NCBI GenBank assembly: GCA_046331425.1 | Contig: JAXLQU010000001.1 | Coordinates: 434,001-498,000, forward strand | Source: JANNUT01 sp046331425 | Lineage (GTDB): Bacteria > Acidobacteriota > Polarisedimenticolia > J045 | Reading direction: 5' to 3' | Length of the DNA stretch: 64,000 nt | In this document: positions 19,032 to 28,638 of the stretch, piece by piece | How positions within the stretch are numbered: position 1 is the first letter of the stretch | How the letters are laid out: every line of letters begins with the position of its first letter | Notes under the pieces: generated by a model | Database searches by the model: none | The model's input: only the letters and a program-made list of their open reading frames with translations | What the model was told of the DNA's origin: nothing | Position numbers and translations under genes: made by a program

Positions 19032-19625
19032 ATGAAGGCTCTGCTCGCGATCTGCGGTCTTTCGCTTCTGGCTGTCGCCGGCCCCGTACAGGCGGGCGAA
19101 TGGGTCTACTTCAAGAACGGTCACAAGATGCTGGTCGAATCGATGCGCGAAGAAGACGGCATCGTCTACCTCAAGCTCAATGCAGGTAACGAGGTCGGCT
19201 TCCCCAAGGCGCTCCTGGCCGAGGTGTCGCAAACCAACGATCAGCGTGCCAGCAAACAGTTCGCGGCAGCCTCCGGCACCGGACGCGGACCGGGTTTCAA
19301 TGAACTCTTGGGAACGCAACAGGTACTTTCCGAGATGGGAGTTGCTCAACGCAGCGCGATCCTCGAATCGGAAAAGATGAGGTCCGGTACAACCTATTCG
19401 TACGGATACTCCTACTTGGATAGCGAGGATGTCTCGCGGATCAAGCGCGTCACGCCGACCCAAACGCTTCGAGAGCAGTTGCGCGACCTCAACGCGCTGA
19501 ACCTCGATGCGGAGATGCGGACCAATTCCGTGACCGACCGCAATGATCGAGGACCGACACAGCAGCGCCCCTTCGGCTTGTCGACCATGCCGAAGCGTGA
19601 TGCACGCCGCGGCAACATCGACTGA
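19032..19625 (+). CDS. Secreted hypothetical protein
   Basis: The ATG at 19032 has a strong GGGGAGGA ribosome site and begins a signal peptide (MKALLAICGLSLLAVAGPVQAG). The 197-residue product then has EWVYFKNGHKMLVESMREED, a short strand pattern like that of periplasmic SH3-like or DUF1571-type segments, followed by a polar, probably disordered C-terminal half. I do not recognise a family. It lies 186 bp after the GHMP kinase and 17 bp before the P-loop kinase gene. Confidence 0.7.
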   Translation: MKALLAICGLSLLAVAGPVQAGEWVYFKNGHKMLVESMREEDGIVYLKLNAGNEVGFPKALLAEVSQTNDQRASKQFAAASGTGRGPGFNELLGTQQVLSEMGVAQRSAILESEKMRSGTTYSYGYSYLDSEDVSRIKRVTPTQTLREQLRDLNALNLDAEMRTNSVTDRNDRGPTQQRPFGLSTMPKRDARRGNID

Positions 19626-19642
19626 TACGGCGTCACGCGCCC

Positions 19643-20188
19643 TTGCTCATCGGATTGACGGGACCCAACGCCGCAGGCAAGGGTGAGGTTGCCGCGTTGC
19701 TCGCGGCGCGCGGTCTGCCCGTTTATTCACTCTCCGATGTGGTTCGCGAAAGGGCCAAGCAGCTAGGGCTCGGTGTCGATCGCGAGACGTTGATCCGACT
19801 CGGAAGAGAACTGCGCGAAACGGGCGGACCGGGTGTGCTTGCCGAGCGGATTCTCCCGCGACTCGACGCGCACGCGGTCGTCGATTCGATTCGGTCGCCG
19901 TTCGAGGTCGAGGTCTTGCGCCAGCGTTCCGATTTCCGGTTGCTGGGGGTGGATGCTCCCGTCGAGGTGCGATGGCAGCGCGCGTTGCAGCGCGGGCGAG
20001 AAGGGGATGTTCCCGACCTTCAAACCTTCATCGCGCGGGAAGAACTCGAAAACCGCGACTCACCGACGTCGCAGCAACTGCGCAAGACGTTTCTGTTGGC
20101 CGATCGGGTCGTCATCAACTCGAGCACCCTGGATCACCTGGCCGACGAGATCACGCGCGTTCTGGCCGAATGGGACACGCGCGGCTGA
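19643..20188 (+). CDS. P-loop nucleotide kinase, dephospho-CoA/dCMP-kinase-like
   Basis: The 181-residue protein has a Walker A GLTGPNAAGKGEV, a LID-like VVDSIRSPFEVEVLR segment (residues about 75-90), LLGVDAPVEVRWQR (lid/Arg region) and a C-terminal ADRVVINSSTLDHL, a pattern of the UPF0200 and dCMP-deaminase-linked kinase families. The start is a TTG at 19643; no ATG fits. Phosphate transfer to a nucleotide or CoA precursor is likely, but the acceptor cannot be named. It stands between a secreted protein and nuoI. Confidence 0.7.
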   Translation: MLIGLTGPNAAGKGEVAALLAARGLPVYSLSDVVRERAKQLGLGVDRETLIRLGRELRETGGPGVLAERILPRLDAHAVVDSIRSPFEVEVLRQRSDFRLLGVDAPVEVRWQRALQRGREGDVPDLQTFIAREELENRDSPTSQQLRKTFLLADRVVINSSTLDHLADEITRVLAEWDTRG

Positions 20189-20302
20189 CTTTCGGCCGGC
20201 CTTCTCCAGTACTAATCGGTAAGGACGCCGGTGCAACGGTCGGGGGTTGCGTCTAGAATCCCCGGGCCGTCACCCGACTACGGGGCGACGGGGAGGCCCC
20301 GG

Positions 20303-20797
20303 GTGAAGGTCGAACGCAAGAACATGACGCTTCTGGAGCGCTCGTATCTCTGGGAGATCGGCAAGGGGTTAGCCACCACCATCAAACACGCCGCCACGCC
20401 GAGCGACATCGTGACCCGTCAATACCCCGAAGAGAAGACACCGTTGCCCGAGGGGTATCGCGGCATCCCGGCCTTGGTCAAAGACGAGGACGATCGCATC
20501 AAGTGCGTGGCCTGCCAGCTCTGCGAATTTGTCTGCCCACCCGAAGCGATCAAGATCGTTCCCGGCGAGTTCGCCGACAGCAACGTTGAAAAGTACCCGG
20601 CGCGCTTCGACCTCAACATGTTGCGCTGCATCTATTGCGGTCTGTGTGAGGAAGCCTGTCCGGAAGAAGCGATCTTCATGAGCGACGTCGCCACCTTCGT
20701 GGTCGAGTCGCGCGAGCAAGCGATCCTGCCGAAGGAACAGTTGCTCGAAATCGGCGGCCGCCGCGCCATGAAGATCAAGAAGTGGGCCAACAAGTGA
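20303..20797 (+). CDS. nuoI: NADH-quinone oxidoreductase subunit I (complex I ferredoxin-like)
   Basis: The product carries two complete [4Fe-4S] motifs, CVACQLCEFVCP and CIYCGLCEEACP, in the spacing of NuoI. This peripheral-arm subunit passes electrons to the quinone site. I choose the GTG at 20303 because a GGGAGG stands seven bases upstream; the ATG at 20324 gives the more usual MTLLERSYLW start and remains possible. No other nuo gene is in the window; it is flanked by a kinase and dxs, so complex I genes are split in this genome or this is a stand-alone copy. Confidence 0.88.
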   Translation: MKVERKNMTLLERSYLWEIGKGLATTIKHAATPSDIVTRQYPEEKTPLPEGYRGIPALVKDEDDRIKCVACQLCEFVCPPEAIKIVPGEFADSNVEKYPARFDLNMLRCIYCGLCEEACPEEAIFMSDVATFVVESREQAILPKEQLLEIGGRRAMKIKKWANK

Positions 20798-20893
20798 GGA
20801 AGCGGTCACCGCGGTGACGTCGCTTCGCACCTCGACCGGTCTTCGCGCGATCGTTCGGCCCCGCGCGTCGCTGCCGGGAGGAGACACGGGTCC

Positions 20894-22834
20894 ATGGACT
20901 ATGTCCTCGATGATGGATTGAACCGCTCGATGTCCGATGCAGCCAAGCGCAAGGTGTTGCTGTCGCAAATCGACGACCCTGCCGATCTGCGTCGGCTCGA
21001 TGTTCCCGACTTGGTCGACGTGGCGCGGCAGGTTCGCGAGATCCTGGTAAAGATCGCGGCTGAAAAGGGTGGTCACTTCTCGTCCAGCCTCGGGACCGTC
21101 GAACTGACGCTCGCGCTGCACTACGTGTTCGATACGCCGCGAGACCTGTTGGTGTGGGATGTCGGACATCAAGCCTACGTTCACAAGATGCTCACGGGCC
21201 GTCGCGATCGGCTCCCGACGATTCGGCAGTACGGCGGGTTGTCGGGATTTCTCAAGCGCAACGAAAGCCCGTACGACACGTTCGGCGCCGGGCATGCGTC
21301 GACGGCGCCGTCGGCCGCCGTGGGAATGGCGATCGCTTCCCAACTCAAAGGTGAGAAGCGCAAGGTAGTCGCTGTCATTGGTGATGGTGCAATGACCGGC
21401 GGCTTGGCCTTCGAGGCGCTCAACAACGCGGGCTCTTTGCGTTCCGATTTGATCGTGATTCTCAACGACAACGCAATGTCGATTTCACCCAACGTCGGCG
21501 CGGTGGCGCACTACCTGACCTCGCTCACCACGCATCCGTATTACCGCCGCATGCGGGAAGAGATCTACACGGTGATCTCGAAGCTCCCGCATCTGGGCGA
21601 GCGGATGGGTGAATTGGGACGACGGTTGGAGCGAGGCATCAAAGACGCGCTGGTCCCGGGTGCGCTGTTCGAGTCGCTCGGCTTTGCCTATCACGGACCG
21701 ATCGATGGACACGACCTCACCGAGATGGTCGACGTGTTGAAGCGGTTGAAGAATCAAGGCGGCCCGATCCTGCTGCACGTGCTGACCCACAAAGGGAAAG
21801 GGTACGCACCGGCCGAAGCCGATCCGTTGAAGTGGCACGGCGTGACGCCGTTCGATCCAGCAACCGGCAAGACGCTTGCGGGCCCCACGCCGGCGGTCAA
21901 GCCGCTGAGTTTCACGCAAGCGTTCGGCGAGGCGATGGTCGACTTGGCCGAGCGTCATGCCGATGTCGTGGCGATTACCGCTGCGATGGCTCCGGGCACT
22001 GGTCTCACGAAGTTCGAGGAGAAGTTCCCCAATCGCTTCTTCGATGTCGGAATCGCCGAGGGGCATGGCGTTACGTTCGCGGCCGGGTTGGCGACGCAAG
22101 GGATTCGCCCGGTCTGCGCGATCTACTCCACGTTCCTGCAGCGCGCCTTCGATCACATCGTGCACGATGTCGCGATTCAACATTTGCCGGTGATTTTTGC
22201 GCTCGATCGCGGCGGTGTGGTCGGTGCCGATGGCCCGACGCACCACGGTTGCTACGACCTTTCGTACCTGCGACTCATCCCCTCGATGGTGGTCGCGGCC
22301 CCCAAGGATGCCGACGAGTTGGCCGACATGTTGGAAACCGCTTACGCCCACACCAAGGGTCCGTTTGCCTTGCGCTATCCGCGTGAGGACAGCCTGACGG
22401 CGCGCACACGAGAGCCGCGCGTGCTGCCGATCGGGTCGTGGGACGTGGTCGAGGAAGGGGACTGGGGCATCACGTTGTTGGCGGTCGGCACAATGAACAG
22501 CGTCGCCCAGCAGGTTGCGGCGAAGTTGCGACAGCACGGTCACGCGCCGACGGTCGTGAACGCGCGCTTCGTCAAGCCTGTCGACCTCGCCGTGTTGGAG
22601 CAGGCGGCGGCGCGAGCCAAGCTGATCCTGACGATCGAAGAGGGGACGATTCGCGGCGGATTCGGCAGCGGTGTTCACGAGGCCAGCGTCGAGCACGCCC
22701 TGGGACTGTCGGAGCGGTTGCTGCACAAAGGCCTTCCCGACGAGTTCGTCACGCATGGCTCGCGACAAGAACTGTTGCGCGACACCGGTCTCACGGCCGA
22801 GGCAATCTTGGCTGACATTTTGAAACGTCTTTAG
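20894..22834 (+). CDS. dxs: 1-deoxy-D-xylulose-5-phosphate synthase
   Basis: The 646-residue enzyme condenses pyruvate and glyceraldehyde-3-phosphate with thiamine diphosphate, the first step of the MEP isoprenoid pathway. Evidence: the N-terminal pyrimidine domain with VGHQAYVHK and GHAST, the ThDP/Mg motif VIGDGAMTGGLAFEALNNAG (about 158-177), the transketolase pyrimidine region with DRGGVVGADGPTHHG (about 437-451), and a C-terminal transketolase domain. The ATG at 20894 follows GGGAGGAG. The isoprenoid supply it makes would also feed the presqualene/phytoene-type synthase at 39-40 kb; that link is inference. 83 bp separate it from pepA. Confidence 0.95.
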   Translation: MDYVLDDGLNRSMSDAAKRKVLLSQIDDPADLRRLDVPDLVDVARQVREILVKIAAEKGGHFSSSLGTVELTLALHYVFDTPRDLLVWDVGHQAYVHKMLTGRRDRLPTIRQYGGLSGFLKRNESPYDTFGAGHASTAPSAAVGMAIASQLKGEKRKVVAVIGDGAMTGGLAFEALNNAGSLRSDLIVILNDNAMSISPNVGAVAHYLTSLTTHPYYRRMREEIYTVISKLPHLGERMGELGRRLERGIKDALVPGALFESLGFAYHGPIDGHDLTEMVDVLKRLKNQGGPILLHVLTHKGKGYAPAEADPLKWHGVTPFDPATGKTLAGPTPAVKPLSFTQAFGEAMVDLAERHADVVAITAAMAPGTGLTKFEEKFPNRFFDVGIAEGHGVTFAAGLATQGIRPVCAIYSTFLQRAFDHIVHDVAIQHLPVIFALDRGGVVGADGPTHHGCYDLSYLRLIPSMVVAAPKDADELADMLETAYAHTKGPFALRYPREDSLTARTREPRVLPIGSWDVVEEGDWGITLLAVGTMNSVAQQVAAKLRQHGHAPTVVNARFVKPVDLAVLEQAAARAKLILTIEEGTIRGGFGSGVHEASVEHALGLSERLLHKGLPDEFVTHGSRQELLRDTGLTAEAILADILKRL

Positions 22835-22917
22835 GTCGCGCAACGGGAGCGAGTTCAGCGCCGCGTGAAATCGACCGGCTCTGAACTCGATCGCCGTTTC
22901 GAGGGAGAGGTGGCGTC

Positions 22918-24389
22918 GTGGTGAAGTTCGAGGTCTCAGGGCGTGGACTGGAGTCGACCCGCGCCGATGTCGTGGTTTCGTTGCTGACCAAGGGGGAGAA
23001 GTTCGCTCGACTGCTCGAGCGGGACGCGCAAGCAATCGTCGAGGCTGAAGTCTCTCGCGAGAAGTTCGACGGGAAGAAAGACGCTGTGCTGTGTGTGCCG
23101 CTCGGGTCGGGGGCCACGCGGCGCACGGTTGTGCTCGTCGGCTTGGGCCCGAAGCAGGAACTGACGGCGGAGCGCTGGCGCGGTGCTGCGGCGGTGGCCG
23201 GGCGGCAAGCGTTGAAGTTGAACGCCAAGCGAGTCGCTGTCGCGCCGCCGGCAGGGACGCCCGCGGAGATCAGTGCGACACACCTGCGGCATTGCGCTCG
23301 GTCTGTCGATGGCGTTCCCTGCTGGGTTCCAGCGCCACCTCACCGACGAAAGCGCACGTCACGCCGCAGCGCATTGCACACAGCGCGCCGGCGACTCTGG
23401 CCGCGCCGGGGTTGGAAAAAGGCGTTGGCGTTGGGTGAAGGGCTCTCGATCGCGCGCGATCTGTCAACGAAATCCGCCTGCGGCGATGACACCGGCGGCG
23501 CTTGCGGCCGAGGCGCGTCGCGTCGGGCGGCGACACGGTTTGCGCGTGCGAATCATGTCGCGCCCCGAGTTGGAACGTCAGCGCATGGGAGCGTTGCTCG
23601 CGGTGCAGCGCGGCAGCGACAGTCCGCCGTGCGTGGGGCACTGGACGGCAAGCTGCGCCGCAAGCGCGCGCGCTCGCTTGGTGTTCGGCAAAGGAGTCAC
23701 CTTCGATTCCGGCGGCTACAACATCATGGCAGCGACCACATGCTCGACATGAAGATGGACATGGCCGCGCCGCTGCCGTCAATGGCGCTCGCGGCCACGA
23801 TTGCCCAGCTTCAACCGCAGGTCGAAGTTCACGGCCTTTTCGGTGCGGTCGAGAACCTGACTGGGCGAGCGTACAAGCCGGGCGACGTGTTGCGCACGCG
23901 CCGTGGAACCACGGGTAGAGATCAACAACACCGATGCTGAGGGACGGTTGGTCTTGCTGGCCGATCTGCTCGACTACGCCTGCACCGAGTTGCAGCCCGA
24001 CATGATCGTCGATCTCGCCACGTTGACCGGTGCCTGTGTGGTTGCACTCGGACCGAGCATCACCGGAGTGATGAGCCCCTCGACCGAGTCGCGCGAGGCG
24101 GTGCTATCGGCCGCGCGCCGCGCCGGCGAGCGGATGGTCGTTGCCGCTGCCCGATGACTACATGGATCAACTCAAAAGCAGCATCGCCGATCTGCGCAAC
24201 ACCGGGACACGCTATGGTGGCGCGTTGACGGCAGGGTTGTTTTTGAAGCAGTTCGTTCACGACGAAGTGAACTGGGTCCATCTCGATATCGCCGGACCGG
24301 CGTTCTACGAGGTCGATCACGCGTACTGGAGCAGGGGTGGGACCGGCGCCGGTGTCAACACGCTGGTGGAGTTGGCGCTGTCGTATTGA
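22918..24389 (+). pseudogene. pepA: Leucyl aminopeptidase (M17), frame broken several times
   Basis: The pieces of an M17 leucyl aminopeptidase lie in order from the GTG at 22918 but in several frames. Piece 1 (22918-23270) has the N-terminal domain. Piece 2 (23273-23752) has FGKGVTFDSGG with the metal-binding Lys and Asp. Piece 3 (about 23740-23900) holds MLDMKMDMA. Piece 4 (23903-24157) has NNTDAEGRLVLLADLLDYA, the Mn/Zn-binding signature. Piece 5 (24141-24389) has the C-terminus HLDIAGPAF and GGTGAGV. At least four indels break it. All active-site residues survive, so sequencing error is as likely as decay. Tagged pseudogene only because this sequence cannot be translated as one protein. 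Confidence 0.75.
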
Positions 24390-24421
24390 CCGTGTTGCGC
24401 CAACGTCGAACGAGCGGATCC

Positions 24422-24453
24422 AAAGGGGTGACGCTGGCCGTCGCCCCTTTTTT
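24422..24453 (+). terminator. Rho-independent terminator of pepA
   Basis: AAAGGGGTGACG and CGTCGCCCCTTT form a 12-bp stem (one G.T pair) closing a CTGGC loop, followed by T residues on the plus strand. The 3' end touches the stop of the convergent pcnB-like gene (24452-24454). Confidence 0.8.
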
Positions 24454-25749
24454 ATCGCCGCCGACGGCCGCCGCGACGCCGGCGTGGGCGGCGCGTCTCT
24501 TGTGGCTCCTCGACGTTGCCCCCCTTCCGTGCGACGCCGCCAGCGGATGACGTCTTCTTCCTCGCCGGTGGCGTGCGAGAACAGCTCGAACAACTCGAGC
24601 GTGTCGGCGAAGTAATTGCGTCGCGCCAGTGCCGCGGCGCCGTCGGCGCCCTTGCACCGAGCTTGCGGGGAGATTGAGCAGGATTCGACGGATTCGCTCG
24701 CTGTCGCGCTTGCTGATCGCCAAGCGTTGGGCGATCGGTCGAACGATCTCGCCGGTCAACGCGACAGCCGGGGCCGAGGTATGACGTCCATGTGCGTCGT
24801 ACACGCGTGTCAGAACGGTGGGGGTTAGAAGCAGCGCGAGTTGCACTGGGTCGGAGAGCGTTCGGCCGGACTGGGTCCATGCATCGGCGACCAACAACGC
24901 TCGGCGCAACGCTTCGACCTCTTCGGAGGATTCCTGTGTGGTTTCGCGCCGCAGGTGGGCGAATAGCTCGGGCATGATCGTTTCGATCACGCCGGTGGCG
25001 AGCATCATGTCGAACGCCGGTGCAATCGCGCCGCCGCGGAACATGCGCAAGATGTCTTCCAAGATCCGCGGTGCGGCAGCATGCATGATTTCGGGGTGAA
25101 AGCGCTCGATGGCGTCCCACGACGCGTGATCGATCGTGCAACCGAGGCGCGAGGCCAAGCGAATCGCACGCAACATGCGGATCGGGTCTTCGCGCATCCG
25201 AATCGCCGGGTCGCCGATGGTGCGCAATAGCTTGCGCTCGACATCCTGAACGCCGCCGACGTAATCGATGATCGTCTCGCGTTCGACATCGTAGAACAGC
25301 GCGTTGATCGTGAAGTCACGGCGGACCGCATCTTGCTCGGCGGTACCGAAGACGTTGTCGTCGCGAATGATCAACCCTTCGGCGGCCTCGCTCGCCTCGG
25401 GAGCTGCGCTCTCGACGTTGCCGTTTTCATCGATCGTGTCGAGCAGACCAACCGCGTTTTCGGTTAGGCCCGCCGGCAGTTCCGTTTCATCGGCAATCGC
25501 AGTCGCCTCGCCAGGCGCCGGCGCGTTGCTGCGGAACGTCGCGACCTCGATGATCTTGTCGCGATAGAACACATGCGCCAAACGAAAACGGCGGCCGATG
25601 ATCCGGCAGTTGCGAAACACCCGCTTGACGTCGCGCGGCGTGGCCGAGGTCACCACATCGAAGTCTTTCGGGCGCAGACCGAACATCAGATCGCGCACGC
25701 ATCCACCCACCAAGTACGCTTCGAAACCGTGCGACGCCAAACGTCGCAC
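24452..25749 (-). CDS. pcnB: tRNA nucleotidyltransferase / poly(A) polymerase family protein, frame broken twice
   Basis: The class II nucleotidyltransferase head is intact: EAYLVGGCVRDLMFG, DFDVVTSATP (catalytic Asp pair), RDFTINALFYD, then IGDPAIRMREDPIRMLRAIRLA. The homologous chain extends upstream of the GTG at 25749 (AERREIHWPLPSEHL, in frame, no start codon), so the true start is probably near 25880-25900. Downstream, adding one C to a CCCC run near 24677 gives LNLPRKLGA, more indels lead to ARRNYFADTLELFEL, and deleting one G from a GGGGGG run near 24522 gives TEGGNVEEPQETRR. A basic RRPRRRRGGRRR tail precedes the stop. It adds A or CCA to RNA 3' ends; the basic tail points to the poly(A) polymerase branch. 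Confidence 0.75.
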
Positions 25750-25985
25750 GATGCTGCACGCCTCAGCGTCGAGGTGTTCGCTCGGTAGCGGCCAGTGAAT
25801 CTCGCGGCGCTCGGTCTGAAAGAGGAGCGCTGCGGCGGGGGTTGATCGAGAGTGGTGACGATCGGAGCGGGCCCGAGCAGTCGTTTCAAGTAGGTGGTGG
25901 GCTGGTCGTCAATGATCAGGTCTCGGGTCGCGAGTTGGGGCCGGAGGGCGCGGTGTGTCGGTGGCGGTCTGCGGATGATGGGACA

Positions 25986-27006
25986 GTGAAGACATGCCAC
26001 GCCTCGTGCGGCGATACAACTCGGGGAGCCGGCCTCAAGGGCGGCGGACATACCACTCGATCCGCCCTCGTCTGCGCGGCCGCGTTGGCGATGGTCTGGC
26101 TGGGCAGTGGGGTCCACGTGGTCCAGGCGACGCCTGCGGACTCGTCGCCTGAAGCCGCTTCGTCGGCAGACGCGACCCGCAACCGACGTGCAGCCGTCGA
26201 CAGTTCATCCACTGCACGTTGACGCACGTCGAAATCGAGGGCCGCAAGTACCTGGTCGAGCCCGCCAAGGCCAGCATCGATCGCTGGCCGTCTACATGAC
26301 CGAACCGGAGGTGGTGCAAGTGGTGACACGCGCCGGCCTATTCGGTTCCGGAACCGAGCATCTGACGTTGGTCGAGCGACGCACTGCAGATGCTGTTGCA
26401 TGGCGCAGTTTCACACTCGTGCCGCAAGAAAAGGCGCGCGTGACCCGCGTCACCGACAGCCGTTGCGTGACCTCGACGCGGTTCGATCCGCTGCAACGCG
26501 AGCCGCGCGCCGATCCGTCGCGCTGGAAACCGCGCTCGCCGGAACGTTATCAGGTGGGCGATGCAAGCCTTCCTTTGCTCGAACCGTACATGCTGCTGGC
26601 GCATCTGGATCGATGGCTCGATACGGCCTCGTCGCGCCTTGCGATTGCCGGCAAGAACAAGGTCACGCTGGCGCGCTTGCGGTTGGGCAACGAGCGCACG
26701 GGCGAGATCTCGATGCGCGATCCCGTCACCGGCAAAAGCAAGACGATCGCCTCGCATCAACGACAACTGTTTCTCGAGCCTGAACAGGCTGGTGACGAGG
26801 CTCTTTTGTCATTGATCGGTCCGGTCGTTCTATGGGTCGATCGCGACACAGGAATTCCGGTCGAGATCAGCGGTCAGCACGAGAAGGTCGGATCGATTCG
26901 CTTGAAGCTGTCGGTCGCGTGGGAGGCGGTTGCGCCGCGGCCGCTGCGCGCCTGGCCGGCAACCGTCGCCGCAGAGTCGCTGTGCCCTCCAATTTCCGGC
27001 AGTTGA
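25986..27006 (+). CDS. Secreted hypothetical protein, frame broken near the N-terminus
   Basis: A signal peptide is visible from a GTG at 25986 (RSALVCAAALAMVWLGSGVHVVQA). The chain then breaks twice: near 26200-26220 it should continue as QFIHCTLTHVEIEGRKYLVEPAKASIDRW, and near 26280-26290 it moves to the long frame (VYMTEPEVVQVVTRAG) that runs to 27006. That part has repeated strand patterns (ARLRLGNERTGEISM, PVVLWVDRDTGIPVEI) like outer-membrane or DUF3108-type periplasmic proteins. No function recognised. It is divergent from the pcnB-like gene and ends 68 bp before the carbonic anhydrase-like gene. Confidence 0.55.
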
Positions 27007-27074
27007 CGGGACTCGCGCCCCTCCTTAGATTCGCTCCCCTTTGTCTCGTCGGTACGGGCCGACTGGAGCGTTGA

Positions 27075-27620
27075 GTGAGCGACGGGCAGCGACTGATCCG
27101 AGCGACGCGTCTGACGATCGCTCCCACCGCGTTCATCGCGCCGGGTGCGGTGCTGGTTGGGGACGTCACCGTCGAAGACGAGGCCAGCGTTTGGTACGGT
27201 TGCATTCTGCGCGGGGATATCGAGCCGATTACGGTCGGTGCACGCAGCAATATTCAGGACGGCACGATCGTTCATGTCGATCCTGGGTATCCGGCCGTGA
27301 TCGGACCGGATGTCACGATCGGCCATCGCGCCGTGATTCATGGCTGCGTGCTCGAGGCCGGCTGCTTGATCGGAATGGGCGCCGTGCTCTTGACTGGCTC
27401 GCGCGTCGGTTCGGGCGCGTTGATCGCAGCCGGGGCGCTGCTGCGCGAGGGATTTCACGTTCCGCCGCACACACTGGCGGCCGGCGTGCCGGCCACGCTG
27501 CGAGGCGAGTTGGATCAAGCGACGCGTGAGCGGGTTGCGCGCAACAAGGATCACTACGTCGACGCTGCGCGCCACTACCGTGCGGGACTCGCTGGGGGAG
27601 GACCGCATGACGGCCGCTGA
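27075..27620 (+). CDS. Gamma-carbonic-anhydrase-like hexapeptide-repeat protein
   Basis: The 181-residue protein is a left-handed beta-helix of hexapeptide repeats. The gamma-CA metal-site region is present: SNIQDGTIVHVDPG, VTIGHRAVIHGCVLEAGCLIGMGAV with the three His ligands (His in TIVHV, GHRAVIHG). The family (YrdA/PaaY-like) often lacks measurable carbonic anhydrase activity, so the reaction is uncertain. Start is the GTG at 27075. Its 3' end overlaps the DHH phosphoesterase by 14 bp, so the pair are co-translated. Confidence 0.85.
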   Translation: MSDGQRLIRATRLTIAPTAFIAPGAVLVGDVTVEDEASVWYGCILRGDIEPITVGARSNIQDGTIVHVDPGYPAVIGPDVTIGHRAVIHGCVLEAGCLIGMGAVLLTGSRVGSGALIAAGALLREGFHVPPHTLAAGVPATLRGELDQATRERVARNKDHYVDAARHYRAGLAGGGPHDGR

Positions 27621-28638
27621 CACGCAACGGTTTCTCTCGCTGATCGTGCCGGGGCGCCGCTTCGTTTTGACCACACACGTCAACCCCGATGGAGACGGAC
27701 TCGGCAGTCAGCTCGGTTTGGCGTGGTTGTTGCGCGCGATGGGTGCTGTGCCGCAAATCATCAATCACGATCCCACGCCGGCGCGGCTGAGGTTTCTCGA
27801 TCCTGACGACACGATCCAAACGTACGATCCGGCAGTCCATGACGTGTCGATCGAATCCGCGGATCTGGTGGTGATGCTCGACAATGGCGATCCTGATCGA
27901 CTCGATCGAATGCGCGCACCGCTGGATCGCTGTCGCGGCCAGAAGGTTTGCATCGATCATCATCCCGACCCGCCCGCGTACTGGGATTTCATGTTGCATC
28001 GTGTCGGTGCTTCCTCGACAGGGGAGATCATCGCCGAGTTGATTCAAGCCACGCGGCGTACACCTGATGTTGCAGCCGCCCGCGCGCTGTACACAGCGGT
28101 CTCCAGCGACACGGGGCGCTTTCGATTCGGCAACACAACGCAACTCGCCTTCCAAACCGCGGCGTGGCTGGTGCACTGCGGCGCCAAGCCGGCGGAGTTG
28201 TATGACCGCTTGGAGCAAGGACTGTCGCATAGCTACTGCCGTTTGTTGGGACAGGCCTTGGCCAACATGGAAATCGCAGCCGATGGCGCTCTGGTGCTGT
28301 TGCGGGTACCGCTTTCGTGGCCGGATGCGCGCGCCGTCGACGGTGAAGATCTGGCGCGAATCATCAACGAGGCGCTACGGGTCGACGGTTGTCGCGTGGC
28401 GGCGTTGTTTCGCGAACTCGAGTCCGGTCAAACGAAAATCAGCCTTCGTTCCAACGGCGGCCTCGATGTTCAGAGCATCGCCAAGTCGCAGGGTGGTGGC
28501 GGCCATCGAAGCGCCGCGGGCGCCGTCGTGAGTGGACTCGATGGAATCGACGATCGAGCGGATGAAACCGGTCTTGACGGCGCTGGCTCGTTCCTAGCAG
28601 TCGCCCCTCACACCGTGACAAAACTGGTCTCGATGTGA
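27607..28638 (+). CDS. nrnA: DHH-family phosphoesterase, NrnA-like nanoRNase/pAp phosphatase
   Basis: The 343-residue protein has the DHH-domain motifs TTHVNPDGDGLGS (motif I), LDNGD (II), SDTGRFRFGNT and CIDHHPDPP (DHH, III), and the DHHA1 signature GGGGHRSAAG near the C-terminus. NrnA proteins degrade short oligoribonucleotides from the 5' or 3' end and dephosphorylate 3'-phosphoadenosine 5'-phosphate. The ATG at 27607 overlaps the gamma-CA gene. Its last 31 bp overlap the 3' end of the convergent rimK-like gene. Confidence 0.9.
   Translation: MTAADTQRFLSLIVPGRRFVLTTHVNPDGDGLGSQLGLAWLLRAMGAVPQIINHDPTPARLRFLDPDDTIQTYDPAVHDVSIESADLVVMLDNGDPDRLDRMRAPLDRCRGQKVCIDHHPDPPAYWDFMLHRVGASSTGEIIAELIQATRRTPDVAAARALYTAVSSDTGRFRFGNTTQLAFQTAAWLVHCGAKPAELYDRLEQGLSHSYCRLLGQALANMEIAADGALVLLRVPLSWPDARAVDGEDLARIINEALRVDGCRVAALFRELESGQTKISLRSNGGLDVQSIAKSQGGGGHRSAAGAVVSGLDGIDDRADETGLDGAGSFLAVAPHTVTKLVSM

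Noticed and set aside
21485..23035. 516-residue minus-strand frame
   Set aside because: Antisense shadow of dxs, rich in Arg and His.
24360..24460. Integration site or attachment site at the pepA/pcnB junction
   Set aside because: The symmetry there is a terminator stem, and no integrase is present.
2407..27006. A decaying genomic island (many broken genes)
   Set aside because: Base composition is like the rest of the window, intact genes lie between the broken ones, and broken genes keep their active-site motifs.
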